From contig JANPYM010000002.1 of NCBI GenBank assembly GCA_025890175.1, positions 2,800,402 to 2,864,401 of the forward strand: a stretch of DNA of 64,000 bases. Reading direction: 5' to 3'. Shown here piece by piece: positions 10,464-22,394 of the stretch. The position numbers and the translations under genes are program-made. The notes under the pieces were generated by a model. The model had not been told where the DNA came from and did no database searches. It saw nothing but the letters and a program-made list of their open reading frames with translations. Position 1 is the first letter of the stretch; each line of letters opens with the position of its first letter. Source of the stretch: Ciborinia camelliae (lineage: Eukaryota > Ascomycota > Leotiomycetes > Helotiales > Sclerotiniaceae).

Positions 10464-11873
10464 AGAGGATGACAGTTGGTAGAATCTCTCAAGATTTGAG
10501 TTCTTGCTATTTGTGTTTAGGCACATGTTTAAGCCCCATTGATTGATCTCTGCGAGCGAATGGTCTATGAGGCTCCTCATTGGCCAATGGGATCGATTTA
10601 TTCGAGTTGGGTATCCCTTTGATTGTAGCAAGAAAAGAGGGGTTGGAATTTACCCTTTATCTCATTCTTTATATTAACCAACGAAACATTTTATTAATTC
10701 AACATATATCGAATCAACTAAATACAAGCCATTCAATTTTGGTGACATCTTGGTCATTCACTTGCGACACTTTTAAGAAGAGCTCTATTCGATATTACTA
10801 AATGGCCTTCTTCACTATCTCTACGGTCACCCCATTTAATTTTCTTTGTCAAGAACTGGGATTAGAAATCTGTTAATTTGTAGGATCGAGTTCCTATCTA
10901 CCTAGTATATTATTATCAGCGACGGATGGGTTATAAAAAATACACTTCTGGAACAGGCGTTCTATTGTATTGACAAAAGTCACAAAATTGGTGAGCACAG
11001 TCGTCCCCTGCATACCCATCGGTGATCCAATGTCTTCGAAGACTCCGTAGTATTTTATCATCACTTGATTGAACATATTAAATGCTGCGAAGTTGTTACT
11101 TTCATAAGAGATTGGGAATAGAGAACCACGTGGGTTGCAACAGATCCAGAGATACTGAATCCTGACTTTATCTGCTGTTTTGATGAATAATTGTAGATTT
11201 TTTTTTGCTTCAGTTTGATAAGGAGCGAAGAAATGATCTAGTGATTAGGAGAGCAGGAAAAAGAGGAAAAATTGATCAACAAATATCAATGTACTAGGGA
11301 AGCTGCTTCGGGGTCACGGTATTCGTTCTTTCTGGATTGGGATTCAGCATCTGCCGGTGGTAAGTGACTTCCATTCACAGCGTACCCAACCAGTAACGAC
11401 TCTGGAAACTCTGTTTCACTGAATCACGATGGCACCGGGTGTTTCCTTTCAATTTACTGTGAATTTTAAGTTGAACTCATCCACCCCGGCATACTCGAAA
11501 ATTGGATACAGAAATTTATAAAATCCAATTAGATGGCACCGGGTGTTTCCTTTCAATTTACTGTGAATTTTAAGTTGAACTCATCCACCCCGGCATACTC
11601 GAAAATTGGATACAGAAATTTATAAAATCCAATTATTCTTGCAATCATTCTCGAGTCTCGCATAATTTCATTAAATGTTTTGAATAAAGTCTCGCTCATT
11701 GTTTAGTCTCAATACATGAGGTTCAAAATACAAATATCCTCCCCCTCTCCTTTCCTACCCATTCCATGTCTTCGATTCTCGAATCCATGGGAAGAAACAA
11801 CAGAGTTATCATCTAGATTTAGGGTCCAAATGGAGGGGATAAAACTCCGACGCCACAGAGACAACCCTCATCA
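10464..11873. other. Gene-free tract with a 104-bp tandem duplication
   Basis: No gene I can support on either strand. Contains the duplication listed at 11428-11635; otherwise unremarkable intergenic sequence. Confidence 0.45.
11428..11635. repeat. Perfect 104-bp tandem duplication
   Basis: The unit beginning GATGGCACCGGGTG occurs at 11428-11531 and again, with no difference I can see, at 11532-11635. No gene spans it. The identity of the copies points to a very recent event or an assembly artefact. Confidence 0.9.
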
Positions 11874-12743
11874 TCATCTAGTTGGGTTTTGCTTGGTGAT
11901 TGGCGGCTGTGACTTGTCAGTGTTTGGAGGAGTGTGTGTGGGCGATGGAGTTAAATGGTACCTGTTGGGGGAGCTTGGCTCTCTCTTATATGACGAAAGT
12001 TCTTGAGAATGGCAAGATTTACTGCCTCGGGACTGTGAAAATCGTTTCTTGAGACGGTTTTTCTGGTCATCAATAATATCCTCCGAATTTCTGAGTCTAG
12101 CTTCCTTTTCAGCCACTCGCTCATCAACCTTGCATTCAAAAGCCTCCTTGTCAGCCACCCGTCTTTCCCTCATATCAACTTTAGAACTCAGCTCCTGAAG
12201 CTGAAGTTCCATGTTCCTGAGTATACCTTCCTTTTCATCCACCTGTCTTTCCCTCATTTCAACCTCAGCTTTCTGCACCTCGAGTTTATCTGCCATATTC
12301 CTGAGTCTAGCTTCATTTTCAGCCACCATTATTTCTCGCCCCTCAAGCTTATCTTCCCGCGCATGGAGGAGGTCCTTTTCCATGTCCCTAAGTCGAACTT
12401 CGTCTTCTCGAACTTGTTTTTCTTCTCGCTGTAAATTGATTTGGCGCTCAAGAACATGTTGATGAAATCTATTCCATTTCTGAAGCATCTCTTGGCAATC
12501 TGCCTCCTTAAATTGATAACTTTCCTTCCAATCAGGATCGATACTTCGAGAATGCTTATCTAAGCTCTCATGGATACGTTGATGTCTCTTCGGGGGCCCA
12601 GGAGGTTTCGTGGAATCACATTCGGGACAACGTTCCAGCGATTTTGGATTGATCTGCTTGATAAATTTTAGCGGGATGCATTGATAGAGTCGAAAGTACT
12701 TACTTTTTGATTTCTGCTGCATTGTATTTTGTAGCACTTCCAT
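11874..12743 (-). CDS. Coiled-coil protein, unknown function
   Basis: A 289-residue protein from the ATG at 12743 (MEVLQNTMQQ); the open frame continues upstream to 12974 but that part looks non-coding and is Ser/Pro/Asn-rich. Near residue 38 there is a CPEC motif. Residues ~70-240 form a long, strongly charged coiled coil with repeated units like EARLRNM/DKLE/MRERQVDEKE. The C-terminus (from ~245) is Ser/Pro/Thr-rich and disordered. No membrane segment or catalytic motif. It lies in the same orientation as the three small zinc-motif genes that follow. Family not recognised. Confidence 0.55.
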   Translation of the reverse strand: MEVLQNTMQQKSKSKYFRLYQCIPLKFIKQINPKSLERCPECDSTKPPGPPKRHQRIHESLDKHSRSIDPDWKESYQFKEADCQEMLQKWNRFHQHVLERQINLQREEKQVREDEVRLRDMEKDLLHAREDKLEGREIMVAENEARLRNMADKLEVQKAEVEMRERQVDEKEGILRNMELQLQELSSKVDMRERRVADKEAFECKVDERVAEKEARLRNSEDIIDDQKNRLKKRFSQSRGSKSCHSQELSSYKREPSSPNRYHLTPSPTHTPPNTDKSQPPITKQNPTR

Positions 12744-13376
12744 TCCCCGAGAGAGGAATCTGGTTCTGACTTTTGTTGATGATTCATGGTTGATTGGTTG
12801 GTCGGTTGATGACTTCAAATAAATGAGGTTTGTTGATGGTTTTGAAAATGTGATATGGTTTCTGGGTTTGTTTGGTCTGGGTCTTGATTTTGGAAGGGAA
12901 GTGCAAGCATTCAAGTAAGTTGATTCTGAGTTGCATACTATAAGATATGAATATTTTAATATCGTACATTGCAAGTATGACTAAAAATAAGATTATAGAC
13001 TCCAGTCACTCTACCGATTCCAATACCTACCACCTCATGCTAATATTCATGAGGCATGCAAATCGTCTAACCCCAGTGAGAAGGGGGTTATTTTGACAAC
13101 TTGAAAATTTAATTCAGTCACAACTTTCTTTTCATTGATTCAAGACAGCACACCAGTACCTGGTAGAAGGTAATTTTATGTGTTTTATGAACATTTAGGA
13201 AGGCAGTGAATAATCCATTGGGAGTCTTTTTGGATCATCTTGCCTTGAGGCTACCACCCGCCTCAAACCATTAAAATCACCGTCAGTCAATATGAATGCA
13301 CAATCTAGTCATGGTAATTAAGAAGAGAGAGTAAATTTAGGAATTTCATGGCCGTTTTATTGTACAGGTGTGCAAT

Positions 13377-13670
13377 CTAAGCCATATTGTAGCGAATAAA
13401 AAGGGTTTTGCCCAATTTCTTCCGTTTATCGCTCTTGCTATTCTTCCTCTTCCCACGTTTCCCAGTCCTTTCATCTGAAGGTACCTTATCGCCACCCTCT
13501 TTCACTGGTTTATCTTTCCCCCTCGGAGTTTTTCCACGACCAGAAGAATCCGAAGAGACACTGGAATGAGGAACTACTCTTAGAATGTTGCCAACCTGTC
13601 CGACCTTTTCTTCCATACGTTCTTCCACGCGCCGTCCCACTGACATTCGCCCTAGCTTGCTGGTAACCAT
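13377..13670 (-). CDS. Possible small basic protein or lost 3' exon
   Basis: An open frame of 97 codons, very Lys/Arg/Gly-rich in the second half (GKRGKRKNSKSDKRKKLGK). It sits only about 80 bp downstream of the stop of the gene at 13748-14362, and the sequence between reads open in the upstream gene's frame apart from two stop codons. It may therefore be a decayed continuation of that gene and not an independent one. Low confidence that it is translated. Confidence 0.25.
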   Translation of the reverse strand: MVTSKLGRMSVGRRVEERMEEKVGQVGNILRVVPHSSVSSDSSGRGKTPRGKDKPVKEGGDKVPSDERTGKRGKRKNSKSDKRKKLGKTLFIRYNMA

Positions 13671-13747
13671 CTTTCCACTTAGTCTCTTTCAAGGTTCAGT
13701 GATTTCTTCTGATCAACAGACTTAGTGGGTAGTGGATTAACTGGAGC

Positions 13748-14362
13748 TTATGCCGGTAGATCTTCTGGAGTTCCTCCTTCGTCTTTCTCTTTCCAGTTTT
13801 GCTTCGACACACCGGATGGTACAATATCCTCTCCCCCAGGAGCACTTGTGGTAGGTTTACCCTCTTTAGACAGTGGGATATCTTGTGACACAGCTTCCTT
13901 TCCCTTAGGATCACTTGCGGTAGGTTGGTCCTTTCCAGGCGCCGGGGTCCCTGACGGCACCACTCCCTCTCCCTCAGGAGCATTTGTGGTAGTTTTGTCC
14001 GTTCCGGGCGATGGAGATTTGGGTGGTACACCCCCCTCTTCCTCACGAGAAGAGAGGCTAGTTTCGCATTCTAGTTCACTCGGTCGGATAAGAATCTCGC
14101 CAAATCCATCTTGGTCTCTTGTATCGTTCACACATCGAGAGCACTTTTCGTGTTTGCATAAAGGACAGATATTTTCCTCGATTGAGATGTCATTGGCGCA
14201 CTGTTGTCACTTTAGTTTTAGGAGATTTTCTCAAAGATGATTATGGTAGCTTACATCGTCTGGGTTTCCTTCTCCTGTACAGCAGATCCATGTCTTTTTT
14301 TTGTATTGAATTCGTTCCGGAATTGGACCATGTTCTTCGTGGGCATTATGAGGAAGTGACAT
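13748..14362 (-). CDS. Small zinc-motif protein with acidic Pro/Gly repeats
   Basis: Two exons: 14362-14255 and 14200-13748, with a 54-bp intron (GTAAGC...ACAACAG) in phase 0, giving 186 residues. The first ~65 residues contain WICC, a lone C just after the intron, and CPLCKHEKCSRC, i.e. a C-x2-C-x-H-x2-C-x2-C knuckle that should bind zinc. The rest holds about four degenerate ~26-residue repeats rich in Pro, Gly, Glu and Thr (consensus APGxExxVxSGxPxPGKD), probably disordered. The same Cys/His layout recurs in the next two genes and at 54667. Function unknown; a protein-interaction adaptor is a guess. Confidence 0.6.
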
Positions 14363-14819
14363 GATGAGAGGCAAGTTCAAGTGTCAGACTTGTGAGATTT
14401 TCCTGGGATGGTAATTTTTCTGATGTTGTTTTGGAGGATATGTGGTTTTTGTTACAGAAAAATACAAAATTCAAAGTAAGAAGAAGGGGGGACTCCAAGT
14501 CTTCAAATTTTGATCAGCAAGTCAGTCAGATGGTTCAGAAATACAAGCTCGTGTAGTCACTTCATTTTAATACACAAGTTTAGGTCAGAGAATGACTCTC
14601 AGCACCAAACAAACTCAAGCCAAAAGTCCGAGGCAATTTCACCAGAGAAAAGTTTCACTTACAACAGTGTTCGTCACAATTCAAGATTTCTTGAGTTTAT
14701 GATGTCTTCATTTCTTTTTACCCCTTAATAACGGCCCACTATAGTTGACCAATGTACTTTTTATTTCCCTGTCTTATTCGCCTCTGCGCACTCAAATCCT
14801 TAAAAATGATCGGCCATAA

Positions 14820-15994
14820 TCAAACGGTTGGATTTCTCCTTCCCTTTCGATTTGCCTTTGCCTTTGTCTCTGCGCACTCAGCGACCTTTTGACAGAAATC
14901 ACAGACTGGATGCCCACATTCTCCACACTTTTCCTCGACCAGTGAATTCTTTTTCTTGCACTATAAAAGGTCGTCAGCATGGTCTCAATGCCACAACAAC
15001 ACTTCAAACTCAATCAACAGAACGACACAGTATATTTATTGGAAGAACACTCGCCAATGCAAAAATGAAGGCAACTTACCGGTCCCTTGACAGCAACCTC
15101 CATAACACCACCCAAAGTACCCATAACTCTAGCCTTTAAACAAATGTTGTTACAGCACGTCCAATAGAATCCATATCCATAACTCGAAGACGAATCCATC
15201 TCGTTTTGCATGCCTAAACCACGACGGCAGTTGATTCCTGTTACTCTCTCCATGATTTTGTCGACTTTGGCTTCGTTCTCGGGGCTCATAATGTTTGATC
15301 TGCGCGAAGGATGACGGAGTTGTGGTGAGGGTTCTGAATTGGTATCTTCTGTTGGGTCTTTATGTTTTGGGGTCTCAACGAATTCCACGGATGGTAAAGA
15401 GTAAAAATAAGCTTGTTGACTTGGGTGTTGCTGGGGAGAAATATCAACCGGAGCTACCCGAGTATTCACTTTATGATCTTCGCCATTGGCCATCGGTGTT
15501 AAATATGGACCTTGGGCCGAGGAGTTAGTATCGATAGCATCAACCCTTTCCCCTCTTCTCATTTTAACCAGGTCAGGATTGGTATTGGGGGAGAATAGAC
15601 GCAAAGTCAATTTAAGACTCGAAGCTGGTATGATTTCCATAACCCAGATAACGAACTTTTTCCATAAAAGCCCAAGAGAGCAGCCTTTCGACTTGGAACG
15701 ACTCCCTTTTTTCTGACAGCGTGGTTTTCTGTTTAATAGTATGTCCACCAAACCCTCCTCTGCAGCCGATTTTGCATGTTGGCGATTATCTGAAATTGAC
15801 CTACTGGTACTTGGTTGATTTTCGCGATTGGCCGGTGATTTGTCGTCTTGAAGTGGCTTTTGGTGATGCTTTTTGGGTTTAGCATCATGCGTTGAACTTG
15901 CGTGTGAATGGTGTAAATTTTTACTTTGGACAGTATCCGGCGCCGGTTCCATAGGCAATGCTGATATGAACGACATTGTCATTCCCATATCCAT
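14820..15994 (-). CDS. Zinc-motif protein with disordered N-terminus
   Basis: Exon 1 is 15994-15080 and exon 2 is 14960-14820, with a 119-bp intron (GTAAGT...TTATAG) in phase 0; 351 residues. The N-terminal ~250 residues are Ser/Pro/Gln/Lys-rich and disordered, with a short hydrophobic stretch near residues 105-120 (LGLLWKKFVIWVMEI). The C-terminal ~80 residues carry WTCCNNIC, then a spliced-on segment with KCGECGHPVCDFC, the same C-x2-C-x-H-x2-C-x2-C knuckle as in the gene at 13748-14362. Without splicing the second half of the zinc motif would be lost, which supports the intron. Function unknown. Confidence 0.6.
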
Positions 15995-16233
15995 ATTTTT
16001 GTACGAGCGTACTTTGTCTTAGAGGGAAATCGATTATTCGATGTGTTGATAGATGGAAGATGGTGGTGTATGATGAGGGAAGTCGATTATTTGATATCTT
16101 GATGTCTTGATAGATGGAACATGTTGCATGTCATTTTAAATAGAAGAGCAGTTTATAAACACAGATTAGAATAAAAAAGGAAGCTAGACATACTGGCCGT
16201 ATTGGCTGTACCAGATTCTATGGCTCTATTGAT

Positions 16234-16309
16234 TTGATGGCTACAGGAACTTGATGGCTACAGGAACTTGATGGCTACAGGAACTTGATGGCTACACGAA
16301 CTAGATGGC
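16234..16309. repeat. 17-bp tandem repeat, about 4 copies
   Basis: TTGATGGCTACAGGAAC is repeated about four times, with the last copy diverged. It lies upstream of the zinc-motif gene that starts at 15994 (about 240 bp away), so it could sit in its promoter. No coding potential. Confidence 0.8.
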
Positions 16310-16711
16310 CGTATAAACTCAAGTGCTGTATCAACAACTAATCAAAAATTCAAACACAAAAATAAAAGAGAGCAATGAACAACTTGAGGGTGAATGGATG
16401 ATATTCAGTTGTTGTGATGATGTGTAATATCCATTCATCTATCTACCGTGTCTCCTATATGAAATCTCGCTTGTCATTCGCGACTATCCACTTATTCTAG
16501 GTATCCACATTGCCTGACCTCAATATCAAAAGACGGTTATCGTCTAAATACCCCTGAATCACTGATTTTCGTTCTGTGATAAAACTGGTTTTCGTCACAT
16601 GGTCTCCAAACTGCTCGCTTAATTCGATAACTGGAGGAATTCTCGCCCCATGAAGGGGATTCTGAACCTCAAATTCTGGTATGGATAGAAGAAAACATTG
16701 GCCACTCTCGT

Positions 16712-16954
16712 TTAGCGTTGATTAGCCCACATGGTGCAGCTTGGGGATTTCTGCTGTTGGCAAGAGCTGCAGGTAGATGTGAGGGAATCATTTATAGCCC
16801 CACATTGTATCTGAAATCGTGTTAGGAGAAGGAGCATAGGAATGAAAATGAGACTTACGGTCTTAAAATCTGTGGTGAGAAATTTGGTGACAAAGTTGGA
16901 ACATATCCAGATCGTGCTGGGTAAAGGCACTGGCATGGTTTCGGAGGAATCCAT
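16712..16954 (-). CDS. Short zinc-motif family member
   Basis: Exon 1 16954-16859, exon 2 16810-16712, 48-bp intron (GTAAGT...TTTCAG) whose length is a multiple of three, so the unspliced frame is also open. Spliced product 64 residues: WICS near residue 16, IQC, then CSSCQQQKSPSC. It follows the layout of its two downstream neighbours but the final knuckle lacks His and the last Cys. It may be a degenerate paralogue, perhaps non-functional. Confidence 0.45.
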   Translation of the reverse strand: MDSSETMPVPLPSTIWICSNFVTKFLTTDFKTVSLIFIPMLLLLTRFQIQCGAINDSLTSTCSSCQQQKSPSCTMWANQR

Positions 16955-17314
16955 ATTGTTGTTTTGTTGTGAGGTCTGTTGTGTGTATGGCTGTAGTAAA
17001 AAGATAGTATTTGGTTGATGTCTAACTGGTAGCAGCAGTTGAGGGTAAGAATCGTAAGATTTTATAATACATCAGTTGATAGTTTCCTTGTTGGGAATCA
17101 CGAAGCATCAGGTGATATTTAGAAAATCTCTCATGACTTTGCTTATTAAGATATTTGTGCTTCAAAATAGAATTAATTTGATTCACTTAGTTTAATATAG
17201 TTGGCAGTATGGGAAACATTTGTACTTCAAAATAGAATTTGATTCATGTATTTCATAAATAGCTGGCAGTATTGGAACCATATGCACCTCCAAATACAAT
17301 GTGATTCATTTATT

Positions 17315-19367
17315 TCATACGTAGCTGGCAGCAAGGTTTCCCACGTCGGCAAGCTGTAGGTTCGGTGCTGGAGAATGATTTGAGTCGATCCAATTCTCCC
17401 AAAATTTCACCCCTTCTATACTCTCTTCCCTACATAGAGCTCCTCTCTCCTCAGCCATTTCAAGCTCTTCTTCGGCAACCCCAATACTCCATCCAAAGCG
17501 TTCTGCAGCGTCTTGTGATGTGACGCCCTGTCCGAATTCCTGCCAATCCCAAGGTACCTCTTTCTCCGGGGGAAAAACGTGCAAGTCTCTTAACCATGCT
17601 AGTAAAGTCTTGATGGTTTTCTCATCAGTTCTATCACTACCTTGAACAACTAGCACCCCGCTTCGAAACTGCCTTAAACGAACTGGAAGCTTTAGCTTCT
17701 CCCACAATCTTGCCGCCTTTTCGAAATCCAAAGGACTAACGAGTTCGACACCACCCCGAGCACGGTTGAAAGTAGCCCAGAGATCGACTAGACTAATTAT
17801 ACCACCAGTCTTGCGCAGTACTCCTCTGGCATCATCCGTGAGGAACTCTGCTAAATTTCTTGACAATTCTGAAATATATAATGACTCGGAATTGCTACCA
17901 CCACCAAGCATCTCTTTCGTCGTGACCAAACCAAGAGCACTTGCAACAGCATTAGACTCAGTATTTCCATTTGTACTATTACTGCTAGCGAATGATTCTG
18001 CAAGAGCAATGATCTCTTTAGCTGAGGCCATTAATGCGTCAAGATCCTCAAAAGCATTTCCTATGACAAGTTCATTATTCTTACGGACTTCAAGACTCCT
18101 TTGTTCTAAGCCTGCTATCCCAACCGTTTTTGTCCGCTCACCACCTGGCGTAGAAGAACCAGAACCTGACCCACTATCTGACCTTGCATGGCGATTGGGT
18201 TTAGGTATGGGCGGGGCATTTTGAAGAAGCCATTTGCGTTGTGTCATGCACACCTTAAGACGCTCCAGGAAAACCTTTTCACCGCCCCCGCGAAACGATA
18301 GTTTAATGCTTTCATTAGTTTCCGTACCAGGCGCTGGCAGATGATTGAGTGTAGGACCAGGTGACACTTTACGTCGTTGCAAGGGATCTAAACCAGTTGG
18401 AAGATCTTGGGACAGCAGTGGCGCTCCACAAAGCTCGCAGGCCATAAGTGAGGGATGATTCAGGAAAGTGCATCTTGGACAAGCAAAGGATGCTTCATTG
18501 CTCTGAGCTGAAGAGGGTCCACCCTGATCTACTCCAAAATTGCTCGAAGGTTCATCCCAAATATCAGATTGCGGGCGAGGTATATCTGAATGACCTCTCA
18601 CTGGTACTGGTGTCTTAATCGGTGTTGTGGACAATGGTGCTGGTCGATTGCCAGCACTGGATATAGCTGCCTTAAGAATGTGGGAGAACGGAGGTTTGAT
18701 ACCACAGGCTAAGCATGGAGGCAAGGGAGTATTTGCATTAGATGTTACTGGATCGAAATTTGATGGCACAGGATTCGAGAAAGAGCAGATAGGACAAATC
18801 CATGTAGCACTGGTCGCTGGTGAGGGCTCAGATGTTGGCAGATGAAACGGGCTATCAGTTCGGGACAATGGAGATGTTGTTGCGCTTCTGGAAGGAGAAT
18901 GAAGGCCAGTTAAAGCTCGATTTTGAAATGAGGATCGTTTCGAAGGTTTTGGAACAAGAGTTATTTTAGCTGATGATTTTAAAAAGCCAGCCTGTAAGAA
19001 TGTTAATAATGTATAGCCTCAATAATCCAGCTAGTAGTTCTTACATAAAATTCATAGCGATCAACCTCTTTGAGATCTATTGCTGTAGAATTCCTTCTTG
19101 GGTCATCATTATCCACATAACATATTCGATGCGATGTTAAGTAGACCTGCCCATTCTGATGATTTGGGATTTTGTATTTCCTGTTTGAACTTTGTGTAAG
19201 CAAGTTTCTTCCCCCTCTCCCCCTCCCCCTCTGGCCAATCTATTCCTTGATTGAACAATCACTCACCCCTCATAAAGCCCAACATTATCTTGGACAAAGA
19301 GGTTAACCTCATCTGGCAAATAGGATGGCCTCAAAGCAGTAGTGAGGTCTAGGTGTTTTAAAAACAT
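17315..19367 (-). CDS. VPS36: Vps36, ESCRT-II subunit
   Basis: Three exons: 19367-19267, 19180-19045, 18991-17315 (introns 86 and 53 bp), 637 residues. The N-terminus (FVQDNVGLYEG|KYKIPNHQNGQVYLTSH, across the first splice) is the GLUE/split-PH domain that binds phosphoinositide and, in other organisms, ubiquitin. Two NZF-type zinc fingers follow: WICPIC...CLAC near residues 143-175 and FACPRC...CELC near 248-268. The C-terminal half (from ~340) is the Vps36/EAP45 winged-helix core (FRSGVLVVQG, WAxLRDLHVFPP). Vps36 recruits ESCRT-II to endosomes during multivesicular-body sorting and arrestin-ubiquitin cargo turnover. Start is the ATG that yields MFLKHLDLTTALRPS, the usual fungal N-terminus. 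It is divergently transcribed from the SAC3-like gene at 19843. Confidence 0.92.
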
Positions 19368-19842
19368 TCGTCCAAGCAGGCCATGTACTGAGGATTTCCT
19401 AGGTTTCTTTCTAAGGACAGTATTGTCCACATCTGCTGAAAACAATGAGAAAGAAGTGTTGTTCTAACATCTGCCCGACTTCAGAAAGCTGAGATGTTGT
19501 GCCCTTCAAATAACTGGATATTCGCTATCGGTTCCTTATCGCAATGCAGTATGCTAAGGAAGGCCAACACTTTGTAGTTGTTTTTGGCTACCGTAGCCAA
19601 CCTTATTAGTTACACCTCGTGACCAATGACCAATTCTACGCCAACTCACTCGGTTAATTGTAGATTTCAAACCAGCCATCCATTCTCCCATTCTTCCATT
19701 CTCACAAAACATTCCACCAGTTTATAATTGCAAAATTATACATACACTTTCTACACCCCATCTTCTCGACCATTTCTCTACTTGTTGCATCTCTTGTTAT
19801 CAAATCACTAATACCTAAAGAATACAAGGAAACAAGTTCTAC
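19368..19842. promoter_or_regulatory. Divergent promoter, VPS36 and SAC3-like gene
   Basis: 475 bp between two divergent start codons, containing CT-rich tracts near 19681-19760 next to the right-hand gene, as is common in fungal promoters. No TATA box stands out. Both genes must draw their control elements from this interval. Confidence 0.6.
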
Positions 19843-21522
19843 ATGTCAAATACGATGGCTTCGCCGTGGAACTCCAATATTCCACCGCCTCCAGGTACGA
19901 CTGGCTCGTATGGCTATCAGCAAAGTGAGGAACCCACCACCAGCAATCCGTATACATCCTCTAACAAGTATTTTACAGTTGCGCCGATAGTTGCCCCAGC
20001 TTATCACCCAGTGCAAGTCCGACAATCATTTAATCAAGCCCCACCCATAATGTATAACCCAGCAGTAATTCCCCAGCAATCACCCCAACAATCAACTCCT
20101 CCTCCTGCCCAAAAGAAGAGGGACTGGCCACTGTCAGTCCGTAGCTACGTTCAACGTTCATTCGACATCGCGCATGCCATCGACGGTATTGGGCGCGCAG
20201 ATATGGAAGAGATGTTAAAAAAGACCATCACCGAGGCATCCGATACCGATACACTCTACACTCGTGATTGGGATAATTATCCACTTCCTCAAGTATTGAT
20301 TCAAAAGGAGCGATCGAAGGCAAAAATATCATGGCAGCAGGAATCCTTAAATTTTCAACTAGCTTCCACCGGCTTTTCAAATTCGACAAAGAAGCGAAAA
20401 TCTATTGAACTCAGTAACGATGAGAATCTTACCGCAACACCACCATGGCGTGCTAATAATCGCACCGGAAATGATGATCGTGCCAACTTGACACCTCCCA
20501 AACAACGTTTCGATAAACGACAACAACCGCTCCAGGACGAGATCTCTTATAAAGGTACAAGTAAGTTTCAGAAAAACCTAGAAAAGCGACAAAAGAGATT
20601 TGATGGCGGCTATAAATCTACCTACAAATCTAAGACACCGACACCGGAACCAATGATGGGTCCTTTGGTTGGTACCAATACATCGTTAGAGAAGGAGTAC
20701 TTTCGTTTAACTACTGCACCCGTGGCTTCACAGGTTCGCCCTGAGTACGTCTTAAGGGAAACATTAGATCTCTTGAAAAAGAAGTGGAAAAAGGAAGGGA
20801 ACTATTCTTACATCTGCGATCAGTTCAAATCTATGCGTCAGGATCTTACAGTTCAGCGTATCAAAAATGAGTTTACTGTCCTTGTCTACGAAATCCACGC
20901 GCGTATTGCATTAGAGAAGGGGGATCTCGGTGAGTATAATCAATGCCAAACCCAACTTCGGGCTCTTTATGCCCAGAAGATTGGAGGTAATCCAGTGGAG
21001 TTCAAGGCATATCGTATCTTGTATTTCATTCACACAGCTAACCGCACGGCACTAAATGATGTCATTGCGGATCTAACCACAGTAGAGAAGGAATCGGAAG
21101 CAGTAATCCACGCCCTGAGTGTACGTTCGGCATTAGCCTTGGGCAATTACCACAAATTCTTTAGACTTTATCTCGACACTCCGAACATGGGAGCCTATCT
21201 TATGGATATGTTCGCCGCCCGAGAACGCCTGGCTGCTCTGTCAAAAATTTGCAGAACGTAAGTTGAGCCATTCCCTAATTGCTTATGAAATTGGCTAACT
21301 CATGATAGTTACAAACCTGAGGTCAAATTAAGGTTCGTCACAGAAGAACTAGGATTCGAGTCGGATGGCGATGCTGCTCAATTTATCTGTGACCACAATG
21401 GAGAGGCCTTATTAGTGGAGAAAGATGGCGACCTTCGATTCCTTTCTGGCCAAGCCGGCCAGATCTTTGAGAGCGCAAAAGCCGAAGCCTTCCGCGCGAT
21501 TGATATCAAGGGCCAGATCTGA
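19843..21522 (+). CDS. SAC3/GANP family protein (Thp3/LENG8-like)
   Basis: Exon 1 19843-21257 and exon 2 21309-21522, 51-bp intron (GTAAGT...TGATAG), 542 residues. The first ~110 residues are Pro/Gln/Tyr-rich and disordered; ~110-270 is basic with SYVQRSFDIA. The SAC3/PCI-like region runs from ~295 (LEKEYFRLTTAP, RPEYVLRETLDLLKKKW) to the end (YKPEVKLRFVTEELGFES). That motif set is typical of the Thp3/LENG8 branch, which in yeast pairs with Csn12 and works in transcription elongation and splicing. The second exon completes the conserved C-terminal helix-wing. Assignment to Thp3 rather than Sac3 itself rests on length and on this C-terminus. Confidence 0.82.
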
Positions 21523-22394
21523 AACTTTCGTACCATTCGACTTCGTTCATATCCTGCCATCTCCCCGTATTTTTCGTCATTTTCTCTCTCTACATGGTTA
21601 TTTTAAGATTTCCTTCAGTTTGAATCTAAATGATTCGACTGATTGGCCTTGGCTCGTATAACGAGGTGTGGGTCTAGATGACGACTCGTTCTGTTTCCAT
21701 CTTCTCGTCCTTTCATAGAACGAATCTTCGAGTCGACGACGAGCAGCACCCGAGTTTTGTTTTTCCCTTTTCCCAATCGCGACATTAGCCCTCTCCGCCG
21801 TTCACGTTTTTCTTTTCTTTGATGCATGGTAAATTCTAAGGTGTGGCTGTGGTTCCGGTGTTATTGGAGTGGAGTGGAGTGCTAGCCTTTCATGGTAAGC
21901 ACACTGGGGCTAGGAGTTCAAAGTTTCTTGTACCTTTGCATGGCGCCAGTGGGAGGAAGCATTTGATATAACTTTGCATGGCATGGTATGACAGTTACGT
22001 CTACTTTATTAGGCGTTACAGTCGGCCTTGTATCTTGTTGGCATATAAACCTCGCGTAGATTTGTACATTTGTCTACTAGAGACGAGGGTTTACATCAAG
22101 TAGTATTGACAAAGGTTAGCGGGAATGGATAAAAAATGACATGAAATTTGAAACTAATCAGACATTCTACAAACATTTTCACATCATTAATTGTGAGATA
22201 TACATGCATATGATACACATGCGAATACCCAGTAAAACCTGCCCTGCCTGCATCACATAACTCAATGCCTGAGAGATATTTCAAGATAGACCCTCCCTTC
22301 TTCCCATTCATTCATATTCCTTGGGTATTCATGCCTTGATCGTAAAAGCAGAGCTGCTTTTAACGTATAAATACAAGCCAGTAAGTCAGTCAGT

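Noticed and set aside
13725..14240. 171-codon plus-strand open frame
   Set aside because: Antisense shadow of the zinc-motif gene's repeat region; low-complexity mirror of the Pro/Gly repeats.
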